From: Burhinus oedicnemus
Lineage: Eukaryota; Chordata; Aves; Charadriiformes; Burhinidae
Length of the DNA stretch: 64,000 bases
NCBI GenBank assembly: GCA_008921705.1
Contig: VFFE01007066.1
Span: forward strand, 753,574 to 817,573
Direction of reading: 5' to 3'
The notes beneath the pieces are model-generated. The model was given only the letters and a program-made list of their open reading frames with translations, made no database searches and was not told the DNA's origin. Of this stretch, positions 49,901 through 61,900 are shown piece after piece (position 1 is the first letter of the stretch; each line of letters begins with the position of its first letter). Position numbers and translations under genes: made by a program.

Positions 49901-52900
49901 ATACAGGCATGAATCGATTGTTTCGCAATTTTTTCCAAGTATTTTTAGCTGATGAATAGTTCATGATCAGGAAGGTACACCATATTCTGGAAACGGTTCA
50001 TTGGTGGCTGCTATCAGCAACAGGATCCTAGACTCTGCGGAGGTTTGTGAAGATTTCTGCTGTTGGTCTGTGATTAATGCTGGGATGAAAGGAGTATCTA
50101 ACATCTCTCCTGAGCCCACTGGAAAATCAGTCAGATAAAAATCCAGTATTATTGAGTCACCGAATCAGATCTGGGAAAGGACAGGTTCAAAAATGGTTAG
50201 GTACTGAGAGAAAAAAACAGTTTAGGAGGGCAGGGGAGGGCGAAGATAAAAAGATCCCCAAGTTTAACCTCTGCAGACGGAGCTTCTCTCCCTGTGCTCC
50301 CAAGATCTACCACGTTTGACCACTGACATCACCAACACACTGGCAGCTCTGCATGAAATTCCTAAAAATTCCCCTCTTGCAGGCCCTCTCCTCTTTAACT
50401 TGTAGCAAACGTCTGTGGCTAAGGTTATCACCATCATTTTCAAGTCGAATGAAGGGATATTGTTATCATCCTCACATGAATACTTCCAAATCAAAATCCC
50501 TAGCAAACACAGTATAGAGTAATACATTACAGTTGTACAGAAACAGAATAAACTTTCAAAACTATTTTGCATATTCAGTTGAAGAGTATTCTTTCTGAAA
50601 TATATGTTATCTATAAGACAGTATTTTAAAGATCCTTTTAAAATGCATCAATTTCCTTTCAACTCTTTAAAACTTTTAAAACAGTAATAAAATAAGAAAA
50701 AATAAATAATCCCAAAATGCATCTCTAAGGAGATGGGGAAAGGTAATGAACAAAATCTCCCAGGCACACAAACATCATTCCCGACAGCCAACCACTCATA
50801 ACATTGAAGAATTACACCTGTTGTGCTAAACGAGCCACTAGTCTGGAAAACATGACTGATAGGTCTCTTGCCCTGAATTACCCTGGGTAATTTATTCCAT
50901 ACTTGCATGGTTGAGTAACTATAACTGATATGCATTTGAGAGCCAGAGAAATGGAGCTGACTGTACCATAACGTAATACAAAAATCAAGAACAAGACTGC
51001 ACTATTTTAAAGTTAGCCGTATAAGACTAGTTTAACTGTTGGTAAAGCTGTTACAGCCAAGAAGGAGAATTAAGCACTCATACTTACTGAGGAATCAGGA
51101 AGATGCTCCTCCTCTTGTGAAAAAGAGCTATTGAAAGCTCTAAACGTCTCACTGTTCTGTTTGTGCTTTTCAATTGTTGCTTGAATGACCTGAGATGAAA
51201 ATTCCAGCAAAGATGAGAACCGTCACAAAAGGAGCCTTGGAAAAACTCTCTCATAGGAAAATGGTTAGGATTATCATTTTAGTGAAAAACCCTTAGACTT
51301 GCATAAATGTAATGGAAACTTAAACACTTTAATAACTATGTGTGGTGTCGTTAACTCACTAGTGTTTCAGTCAAAAATGAAGACTGCTATCAGACAGTGT
51401 CTCTACAAGTCAGACTGCAAGAATATACAAGGCTAATCTCTGACTCCTCAGTCTCTGCTCTCGCTGGGCTCGAGGACTGCAGAAAGGGGAACCCACTTGA
51501 AGCCCCCATGCACTGCCTGGGACAGTGGGTCAGCAGTAGGACCCTGTCTGCGGCTCCAAAATTCTCCATAAGCAGCTTCGCCAGACTGGACTACCCAGCT
51601 TCCTCAGCCAGCCATGTTCATTCAGAACCCCAAAAGATAATTCTAAAATCAGAAGGTGCTGACTGCATGGTGGTTTCCACCCATATCATAATGTTTTTGT
51701 ATTAACCTGAATCCATTCCCTCTTCTCCTCTTCTGTCCTGTTAAACCAAAAGAAAAATACAGAGAACATCACAATTCTACTTCCAATATTTTCAGTAAAT
51801 TCAATTAATATCTTCATAGCTTTATATCCATCAAGATTTTAGCTTTGCTATCCACTATTTTATAAACATTATTAATAATTATTGATCTCAATTATTATCA
51901 AACAAATGTCAAAAATGTTTGAGTTATTCACAAACCTCAAAAGACAGAACAAGCACCATACCTGGCTTGTAGTTCCAGTGATCTCTTTTTTCCTGTTATT
52001 GAAAATGTATGAGCCACGTTTTGCTTGGCAATTTCTTGGACCTGTAAAAAGAACATGTCAGCTTCTTACTAGTCTCCATTGGCTTTTAATCCTGGTGTCC
52101 TGGTGGACAACAGGATGACCATGAGCCACCAATGTGCCCTTGTGGCCAAGAAGGCCAATGGCATCCTGGGGTGCATCAAGACGTGTGTGGCAAGCAGGTC
52201 ACGGGAGGTTATCCCCCCTCTCTACTCTGCCCTGGTGAGGCCGCACCTGGAGTACTGTGTCCAGTTCCAGGCTTCCTGGTTCAAGAAGGACAGGGAACTG
52301 CTGGAGAGGGTACTGCAGAGGGCTACAAAGGTGATTAGGGGACTGGAATATCTTTCTTATGAGGAAAGGCTGAGCGACTTGGGTCTTTTTAGTCTGGAGA
52401 AGAGAAGGCTGAGGGGGGATCTCATCAATGCCCATAAATACTTAAAGGGAGGGTGCTGGGAGGATGGGACCAATCTTTTTTCAGTGGTGCCCAGTGACAG
52501 GATAAGAGGTAGTGGGTACAAACTTGAACATAGGAAGTTCCAACTAAATATGAGGAGGAACCTCTTTACTTTGAGGGTGGCAGAGCACTGGCACAGGCTG
52601 CCCAGAGAGGTGGTGGAGTCTCCAACTCTGGAGACATTCCAAACCCGCCTGGATGCCATCCTGTGCAACCTGGTCTAGGTGACCCTGCTCTGGCAGGGGG
52701 GTTGGACTAGATGATCTCCAGAGGTCCCTTCCAACCCCTGTGATTCTGTGATTCAATCATTTTTAATGACTTACAAATACATTCATTCTTTGAAATAATT
52801 AGTTGAAAGGACCACTCAGAATACAGTACAGAGGTAGAAAAAACCAAAGGATTATTTCCATAATTACTTGTCTTGCTACAATACTTCTGCATCTCTGTCA

Positions 52901-55900
52901 CCAACCAGTCCCCTAGAACAGCAGGGGAGAAGGTGGCTCCTGTGTCAGCTAGGTGACAAGGGAAGGCTTTCAATCAAAGCACATACAGAGTCACCATTTT
53001 CTCACCCACCTTTGGATGATTACCTCATTATAATTCCAAAAAAAGAGAACCAAAGCTGTATTTTAGGATTGTATTATGTTTCTACATACCTATATTGTTA
53101 TATTTTTGGATTCAGAGGGGACCTGACGCTATCGAGTGGGGAAGCATTAAAACAGGGGAAAAGAAGAGGTGCAAACCTGGAGTCCTGCAATGTCCATCTT
53201 CTCTCGAACACTGAACTTCTGGCCTATCAGCCTCAGTTTCGGCACACAGTATAGCACCATGCTGTTAAACTGTAACAAGGGCAGATTTTAAGTTGAGGGG
53301 TTACATGCTGGACAGAGCCTGCATTTTGACAGTTCAGGACACTGGTGTGTTTTACTCTAAGGTGCAGTTCCCAAGAAGCGATTTAAGGAGCAAGCTAGGC
53401 TCACATATCATTACTTGAAAGAAGTGGACAGACAGAAACATATCAGCCTGTCACTTCTCCATCCTCCCTCTCTCTCTGGTACCAATTCGACTGCCTCGAA
53501 AGCACACGAGCACTATTATCTCAGCGTCAGAGAGAGCTGCCCCTCTTACGCAGTGAGGTGCTACAGCTGGAAACACATCCCCTCAGGCGCTTCGAAAAAA
53601 ACGCAGCCTCTGAGGAGGGAGACGGGAAAGACCCCTTTGGGCCTGATAAACCATCAGCAAAGCACAAGCATTGGAAGAAGGAAGGAAATCCACAAGGAAA
53701 AAGCATCAAGAGAAAACTGCTGCTCAGAGGAAGGAGCAGCTGGGCTCAGTTGGCGAAAGCTTTTTTGCATTTGAGATTAGGAAGATGGAAATGTACCGTT
53801 TCACAGCACAGGTCTGAAAATAAGAGAACAACAAAAATACTCACCAGGAATAAATACCTATCCTGTGCTGTGCCATTCTTTGCTGAAAGTTTCTGAATGT
53901 GTCCTTCTTTAATGAGCTCATTGGCTGGGTTAACAATATCCTCTTCACCACCAAGTCGCTCATAGACTTCCAAAAGCTTGTGCATCTTTTCCTGCAAATA
54001 CAAAACCCCCAGCAATTTAAATAAAAAACCCCACTATTCCACTTGGTCTATTACCCACAGCATCGCTTTTGTGGTAAGTGTAAACCAATAAGAAAGAAAA
54101 CAGTTCTTCACTTCTGCTATCCCTTTGCATTTTCAAAAATTAATGAATACCTGTTCCATAATATTCAGTAGTCTTTCCCACTCTGTACTAGTCACTCATG
54201 AGTGACTAGTACCACTTGGATGGTACCATTTTAATGACATTTTGAGATCAACCTATTTGATTTTTTTAGATATTCCTTTTCAACAATACATATGTATCTT
54301 CGGAAGCAATGGCATCGGGTTGAGTAAAATCAATGGCCAAGTTGGAGACTGGAACGTTACCAAATTGGTTCCAAGTTTGAATTTATTAACTGAGCTTCCA
54401 CCCCACATCTCAGACAAAGATTTCTCTTACAGTATGATCATTTCTCAGCTTCTGAGAAGTTCTGCCTCCTGTATCATTGCTGAGACAATGGCAGGTAGGT
54501 GGCCATCAGGAAGCATGGTCATATCCTGCATTTCTAAGCTAGGTCTAAAACCTCAGCTGTATGGGGAATACTGCAGTCCTGTGCAGGGGCCTCCATGGCA
54601 AAAAGTACCTATGAAATAGGCCAGGACAAAATGCTTAAAATATGCCATTCAGGCATCCTTATGTCTTGGTCAAAATTCTTTATGAAGGGATTACTTTCGC
54701 CTCTTCAGCAAAGCACTCTTTCTACTTTATATTAAGTCACCCGAATACTAAAGTCCTTCTACACAGTATTCAGATGGATAAAGGTAACTCGCTCACCCAT
54801 TTGCAGCTGCTATATTAAGCAATGCAGCAGCTTTAACAAGTCAAAATGAGAAAGATGTGTAAGTCTTGCTACTGAGTTACAGCGTTTGGAAAGGTTTGGC
54901 TTTCAGCCACAAGCTGGACCAATGTCTTCCAAATGGCACTGTCAGCAAAGGGTCAGAAAGTGAGGACAGAGATCTATGCAATTACACCCAAAAATATGCC
55001 CAAACACACCTCTAAATCATACCTCAACCTATCTATAGATTAAGCTGGAATTTCAGATCTTTACATACTTTGTTTACCCCCATTTGACTCGAGAAGCTTC
55101 ACCACAAATATACATCATACCAGTTCCTGTCCTAATCAATTCTTTTGACCAATGATTAAAAAAATGAACAACCTAAAAACCCACCAAAAAACCCCAGACA
55201 AAACCAAACTGTTAAAATAAACACACTGCAAAACTAAATGGAAGGTGGGGAGGAGTGTGGACTAAAAACAAATAAGCAAATCACCTAAGCCCCAGAAGGT
55301 AGTAGAGTTTTTCCACCAAATGGGATGATGAGCAAGAGATCCCCCTAATTAGGAAAAAAAAAACCCCAAACCAAACCAAACAAAAACCAGTGAACTTATC
55401 AAGTTATTTTTTTTTAAAGAAGAAACTAGAAGGCTAAGAGCAGATCCAAAACCTGAGGGACACCTGCACTTCTAGGAAAAGTCAGCTTTGGAAGCATGAT
55501 TTATTTCTTCTACTACATCACAACAGGAGAAAGTGGCCAAAAATTAATTCAAACCTCCACTAACTTCCAGAGATTTTGCTACAGCTCTTGCTTTTCTTTC
55601 AGTTCAGCTCGGACCTCGTGCAGCCGTTCGCCCCACCCTGCACTGCACTGCTCCCCATCAGCCCCGCACACCTGCACCACCTTCTGCTGGGACGTGCGAG
55701 TTGGGAAACCACAAGGTCAAACCCTAAATTCTTACTCGGATATTAATTACAGAAGAATTCAATGCAATAAGAAGCCCTGATTAGAGGCTTCAGGTTCTTA
55801 TCAGCAACAAACAGAGAGTGCAAAATTATTATAGCAGCCTTTTCTAACAGGTTTTTGCATACTAACAGAAAAAACAACTGACTGGTGGCTTCATATTCCT

Positions 55901-58900
55901 GCCATCTGTGGAGATACTGTACACAGTCCCCAGCAAAATAGTTGCTACTTGTGGAGCTGTTGTTCAAGGCCCCAAATGAGAAAAATTTCCACCAAATTAT
56001 ATACCCTTATCAAGAGAACACACTAGACTCAAATAGAAATAGATGGTTTCAAAACTAGTTTTCACTGAGACATACTGAAAATACCCAGACATCAGCTGGT
56101 TACTTCCCTGTAGCAGCCACAGGAAACGTGGTCTCATGGTGTCCCCGCCAGCAGGGAGAAGGAAGCCAGTGTCTGATATGGAAGGGGATGTAAACCTTGT
56201 ACCCACAAACGCTCAGTGAGTGTTAGGCCTGATAGGTAGCATTTCAGTTCTATTAGATATACAAGCTCCTGAGGCACTTGGGTGCACAAAAGGGATAACA
56301 TCTGTAACTATAAAGTCCATTTACTTTAATAGTAATGTACTAGCTGTTCTGTATGTAAAATGTGCTAACATTCAAAATCTCCACAGTCTCAGACTGCCCA
56401 GCTTTAGAAGTATAGCTTACCAAAGCTACTGACACACAGTAAATGCATGCTCTGTGCATTTAAAATGAGCCAAAATCAAACCAAAACAACCTCCAGTCTG
56501 GTGTAGTCCTGTAAGACTAAAAAACTAGTGTGAAAATCCGCAAGGACACCTTATGAATGGACCTAATTGGAATACGTTCAACTTTTTTCAATGAAAAGCA
56601 AATACTGTGTTTTATGAAGACCTCCTTTTTCAACCCATTGGGTCCTTAGAACAAGGAAAGTGAAATTTAGGCCCAACAACCCAAGGTAACCTCAACAGGA
56701 TCATTTATGATAACAAGAACTCAGATATCCAACTGATGTTTAAAGCCTGACTTACTGTATTTAAAAATTCTCCCCAGCCTACTTTACTGAGCCTACTGCA
56801 ATGGGCGACCATTGGTTCAACCAAGTGCTTCAGTCAGATCACGATTCCATTACGCAATTCCTACTCACCATCTTTCGGATGGCTGCATTTGAATGGTTTG
56901 CTGCTGTAGATATGAGCTCCAGCGATTCTGCAAATAAAAGGTAGCAACAGTTATGTACTCTCCAGATTGTATCTGTTAATAGAACCATGGGGTTTCTTTT
57001 CACTTCCCTGATTAGTGTTTTTCCTGCAAAATTCCTGTTGCAAAAGCAAGGTCTGTATTTTTTCCTTCCATGAACTAAAAGGAATGCTTATAAGCAGTTA
57101 ATGTACACAATCACTTCTGCATGTTCAGCTGGTCCATGTGCATCTAAATGTTTAATCTTTCTCTCCTAAAAGTTAACTTAAGTCTCACTTAAGTCTTCAC
57201 AAGCATGTTTTTAAGAGTGTTTTCCTAAATAGGGTTTGTGTGCTAACATGAACCCTCTTTTGGTCAAGATCACAAACTCCCAGAAACCAACAGAAGTCCA
57301 TTGCTCCTGTTTTTTGGCGGTTAACAGAGTCTAACCTGCTTTCCTAGGGAAACATATACATTTAAGACCATTCTTTTTTTCTTCCTCCGGCTACTGCAAG
57401 GATATGCTCCTGTATTTGTCCTTGGCCACACAATGGATTAAATAAAAATGCCAGGTGTTCTACCATTACAAACTTCAATATTTTGTTATTGCTTATTTGC
57501 CAAAGCTCCCTTCATTCCTGGAGCTGACATATCAACACTTTTCTTCTTTGCTCTAAGAGCATTCAAAATCCCTTTGTGCTATGTTTGGGAATAATTTGAT
57601 TAATTCAAATCTCCATTTCTACCATCACCCTAGTTGAAAGTATCTGAAGATGTGAAGAAAAAACTCTCCAAGATTTTATTGTGCTCATTAGACAGCGAGG
57701 AGTTTACATGTACTTTCAGCATCTTTCCTGTCTGGAGACTCTTCTGGAAGTTTCTTTAAATAGTCCTTTAGGAGAAGCTCGTAACGAGGAATCCTTTGCA
57801 CTGGTTCAAGCATGTGGTGCTGCAATGTCAGGTTTCCACACACCTCCTGCTTCTGTAATGGAGAGAAAACAAACACAGAGGGTTTGGTTTCGTTCCTGCC
57901 TTTGGTGTTAAACAGCAATGAAAAATGACCATTCACACACAGTTAGAGGAGTGTAAAACAACATCTCAAGGTATCATAGAATCATAGACTCATTTAGGTT
58001 GGAAAAGACCCTTAAGATCATCAAGTCCAACCATAAACCTAACACTATCCAGTCCACCACTAAACAATGTCCCCAAGCATCATATCTACAAGTCTTTTAA
58101 ATACCTCCTGGGCAGCTTGTTCCAATATTTGACAACCTTTTTGATGAAGAGATTTTTCATAATATCCAATCTAAACCTCCCCTGGCACAACTTGAGGCCA
58201 TTTCCTCTTGTCCTATTGCTTGTTACTTGGGAGAAGAGAGACCGACCCCCACCTATCTAACAACCTCCTTTCAGGTAGTTGTAGAGAGCGATAAGGTCTC
58301 TCCTCAGCTTTCTTCTCTCCAGGCTGAAAAACCCCAGTTCCCTCAGCCGCTCCTCATAAGACTTGTGCTCCAGACCCCTCATCAGCTTCGTTACCCTTCT
58401 CTGGACACGCTCCAGCACCTCAATGTCTTTCTTGGAGTGAGGGGCCCAAAACTGAACACAGTATTCAAGGTGGGGCCTCACCAGTGCCAAATACAGGGGG
58501 ACGATCACTGCCCTAGTCCTGCTGGCCACACTATTCCTGATACAGGCCAGGATGCTGTTGGCCTTCTTGCCCACCTGGGCACGCTGCTGGATCATATTCA
58601 GCTGGCTGTCGACCAACATCCCCAGGTCCTTTTCCACCGGGCAGCTTTCCAGCCACTCTTCCCCAAGCCTGTAGCGCTGCATGGGGTTGTTGTGACCCAA
58701 GTACAGGACCCAGCACTTGGCCTTCTTGAACCTCACACCACTGGCCTTGGCCCATCGATCCAGCCTGTCCAGATCCCTTTGTAGAGCCTTCCTACCCTCC
58801 AGCAGATACCAGAGCTGACAGGTTTCACCTTTGTCCCATATCTGGCATTTTCAGCAGATATCCAACAACCTTCTTTTAGATTTTGCGCCTTTCTTCAAAG

Positions 58901-61900
58901 GCTCAGAAAAGCTCTTCCCATCCATGGCCCTATGCAGTGTCTTCCCCCTCAAAGACTATATAAAATCAGAAATCCCATGGGGATGTATTGCTTGCTAGAG
59001 CTTACTGTACGAGCAGCAGATACACTGCTCATATACCACCTTTGAAGATGGAGCTGCCTCAAATTCTCCTTTTTTTTTTTCACTTGACCAAGAAGGTGGC
59101 TAGGTTTGAGATTAATTACACTAAATTTTATCTGATAAGACACCGATCTGCTCTGCTTGCAACAGTACTGAATGTTGCAGTGTACTTATTTTCATAAGAT
59201 CCCTATGAAGTGAAAGGCTATTTCTATTTAAAAGAGGGGAAAAGAAATGAGAAACACAGTAAGAATAAGTAACTTGTTTTAAAGCACACAGGAAGTTTCT
59301 GTTAGCGATGTAATCCGACTCCTGAATCCCACATCAGTGTGTTAACCACATACATACACACACGCTCTTCTCCATAGCATTATTTTTATGTGAGCTCACT
59401 AATGTCATGTCTTGGTCTGTTCTAGCGTAAGAAACCCCTCAACAACCACATTAACTTCAGTATGCTTTTCTCAGAGAAAGGCGCTTTTTTCAGGTATTTG
59501 CAATTTTCCTCAGAAATATTACAGCCCATGACACACTGCTGACTCGCCCGATTCTCAAAGCAAAGCCTGAAGATAATGACATGAATGTCTGATAGAAAAA
59601 TATTAGCTATCCTTCCAGAAATTCAAAGATGTAAATTTGCTTTTAAAGATATCTTGTCACAGAGTAGCAGAGTGAACAGTATTTCTGTTTATAGGAGATG
59701 AAGTGAATTTATTATCTCTCAGAGTTTTACAGCACCACATTTCCCAGAAAATACAACTGGGATGGAAAGAATTAGAGATTCCAGGAAGAACTAAAAGGGA
59801 CACAGAACTGCCCTACTGCATATTGGCACCTGGTTTATATGCCCAAATCCACTTACTATAATATTCTTAATTGTCTTTTTATTCCTGCAGTAGGATGAAC
59901 CTTAACACTGAACAGCAACAGGGAAGCAGAGGAGGAAGGCACTTCAAGGCTCACGTCAGCTGTATTCATGTGCCAATTATATCTCTCTAAAAAGTCAGCA
60001 GTGAAAAAATAAACTGTTCCAAATAGGAAAAGTTTAATGCTATGCAATTTTAAATAGTTTACAGAGTTTACACTGCAATTAAAATGACTTTACTAGAGGA
60101 AGGATAAATGTTTATTCTGTGTTTAATTCATGTGACAATCCAAAACACAGATATATATATTTAAAAGTACTTACACGATAGCATAAGGAGAAAGTTGACA
60201 AAAGAAAAATCCTAATAAACTCACCAACTATCAAATTTTGGCCCCAGTAGGTGGATGTGAACCAAATAGAAAGTATGTTTATCATCAAGGTCAGCTGAAG
60301 TAAACTCGATAAGTCACAGACATGCACTTATAAGTACCATGTGACTTTTGCTTTCTGTTTTCCCTAGTTTAGTGTAATTAATAATTGTTAACACCTTCAC
60401 CTGTATAACTTCCATTCACAGCACAGGTGGACAGTGCATTACTGCAGGATCACAACAGATCCTGAAATTTTGAAAAGTACCCATGGCTTTTGATAGCACT
60501 GAGATGGGTGAGATGAGTGGACCAAGTGTTCTGGGTCAAATCTTTGACTCCTGCAGCTACAGGCATTGACAGAAGCAAAAGGCGCTGCGATGCTGCCGCT
60601 AAAATAACCTACAGTGAAATACTGTGGTCGGTAGGCTTCAGAACCGCATCTCCTCTACACAATGCCTGCGTTCATACTGCCTGTCAACGTTTTGCTGAAG
60701 CAACAGCAGAAATACCCACAGTCTCGGACAGCTGCAGACCAGTTTTGCAGACTGACAGCTAGCACAAATCGTTTGTGTTTGTAGCTCGGTGGTGAGAAGA
60801 GACAGATGAACTTTAGGGAGGGCAGATGCCTGTGCTGTAGGGAAAAGTCACTAACTGATTTTCACTTCAGAAAGCTATGTCAGCAGCTTGGCACAAACTG
60901 AAGACAGCAAAACTCCTGTATGCTTTTTTTTATAGCGCTTGCTGTGCAGAACCTTGGTGAGATCAGGCTGGGTTCAGACAGAAAAAGGTTAAGAAAAGGG
61001 CATGTGGAGTGAGAGCCTGGTAGGAGAGGACCTTCCCCAGTTCCTGCTCCTCCAAGCTTCTCTCTGAGTCCCGGCTGGCAGCCCTGACCCTCCGCGCAGG
61101 GCCTCTCCTCTCCTCTCCTCTCCTCTCCTCTCCTCTCCTCTCCTCTCCTCTCCCAGCTTGCTGGGGGATTACTTGATTCCACACAGCTGGCCCAGCCACA
61201 ATCCTCCCATTTAGGGCAGGCAGCTGCGCTCCCTCCTCAGTTTAACCCACTCCCTGCCAGGCCTCCCCTCCCAAAGGTTGGGATCTACTTTCCCAGCCCT
61301 GGTGGAGCAGGGCTTGCAAACCCGCTGGAGCCTGCTGCATCCCTTCAGCTGGACAAGGCCTGAGCGGGAGAGAGAGGTTTTACAGATACGCCAGCCTAAG
61401 CAGAGCTCTTCCCTCTTCCCTGCACAGCTTTTTGTGTAATTAAGAGAAAACACATCAAAATCCATGCTAAGCATCCTCCTGCAGAGCTGTGATCCCCGAG
61501 AGTTGCATGCCACTTTGTGAGCCTCAGCAAAATCAGACCAACAGCAGATGCTTCCAGTGACATGCCCAAACTCAAACACACCCAGCTCAGGAGAAAATGT
61601 CTTTATTAAAAAGCAATTAAAATTAGCAATGAGGAAGAGAAATCTAAAACAGTTTATAAATGGACATGTTTGCAGTCAGAATTGCCGGGCCAATGGCAAA
61701 GTTTCATTCTGTGACTTCTGACACTCCTCTTAAATAGGTGAGTGCAGAAAAAGCTACCTATGTAAAAAACCTGTGTCACACTGCAAAAGAGAAGAAAGCA
61801 CTGCCACTAAAATTGTATGTTTTTATTATTACAGCAGTATTACCTTGTAGCTAAACACTATGTGTCAAGTACTGGAAAAAAAACCCCCACAAATAAATGA

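Noticed and set aside
50648..50935. Possible LINE end because of '[10 protein letters not shown]' in the minus frame
   Set aside because: Only this short stretch resembles the RT C-terminal signature; neither the sequence after it nor a CR1 3' end follows.
52079..52678. 199-codon plus-strand frame as a host gene
   Set aside because: It is the C-terminal part of the CR1 reverse transcriptase, ending in the CR1 3' tail.
54242..54619. 125-codon plus-strand frame in intron 4
   Set aside because: No similarity to known proteins that I can see; antisense to the gene and without splice evidence.
58257..58736. 159-codon minus-strand frame as an FGD3 or other host exon
   Set aside because: It belongs to a CR1 LINE, as shown by the RT motifs and the flanking CR1 3' end.
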